Assembly: GCA_044868295.1 (NCBI GenBank)
Contig: JBIOWF010000064.1
Span: forward strand, 1-20,132
DNA: 20,132 bases
Origin: JBIOWF01 sp044868295
Lineage (GTDB): Bacteria > Actinomycetota > Actinomycetes > Streptosporangiales > Streptosporangiaceae
Direction of reading: 5' to 3'
Shown here: positions 20,105 through 20,132 of the stretch, in pieces
How the letters are laid out: each line of letters begins with the position of its first letter
Numbering within the stretch: position 1 is the first letter of the stretch
The notes under the pieces: model-generated
The model's database searches: none
Seen by the model: the letters and a program-made list of their open reading frames with translations, nothing else
Told to the model about the DNA's origin: nothing
Made by a program: the position numbers and the translations under genes

Positions 20105-20132
20105 CCCGGTTCACACGCGGGGCGCGAGCCGT

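Noticed and set aside
1..20132. CRISPR arrays, insertion sequences or rRNA
   Set aside because: No evenly spaced short repeats with unique spacers, no transposase motifs or terminal inverted repeats, and no rRNA-like sequence were seen. The repeats present are protein-domain duplications.

Overview
The window looks like part of a high-GC actinobacterial siphovirus genome or prophage (host probably Streptomyces or a relative). The reasons are strong G/C at third codon positions, frequent GTG starts, a long-tail cassette (tail assembly chaperone, tape measure, Dit-like and hub-like proteins), a WhiB-like regulator and TTA codons confined to two regulator genes. No integrase, repressor of known family, capsid gene or endolysin is visible here, so lifestyle is undecided.

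Layout. 102-901: tail assembly chaperone with a -1 frameshift. 965-5293: tape measure protein. 5385-14919: five tail-tip or virion-surface genes built from shared modules, namely a ~200-residue N-terminal beta domain used three times, thirteen fibronectin type III (FnIII) domains, two paralogous Dit-like C-terminal domains and one Gp37/hub-like C-terminal domain. 14933-15373: small structural-type protein. 15335-15814 (minus): an antisense gene overlapping its neighbour tail to tail. 15935-16321 and 16378-16869: a coiled-coil protein with one membrane segment and an internally duplicated holin-like membrane protein, a likely lysis pair. 16930-17059: a structured element, then a strong bidirectional terminator. 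17078-17596 (minus): an HTH-type regulator candidate. 17597-17916: divergent control region. 17917-20104: a tightly coupled operon of a Sak4/RecA-like ATPase, an uncharacterised protein and a WhiB-like protein.

Main discovery. Seven intergenic gaps in the late half carry the same two-box element, GACGTAAGC - 10 nt - (G/T)(G/C)CAC(C/T), 25-43 nt before the start codon of the next gene or gene group. It fits a phage-specific late promoter or a transcript-level signal. It is absent at the closely spaced gene junctions (5853, 7180, 14933) and absent from the 17917 operon.

The 17917 operon instead has a canonical-looking TTGACC-N18-TAAGGT promoter. Its 18-nt spacer is exactly a near-perfect 18-bp palindrome, which looks like an operator. 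Together with a second interrupted palindrome in front of the leftward HTH gene, this region resembles a regulatory switch separating late (structural/lysis) from recombination/regulatory genes.
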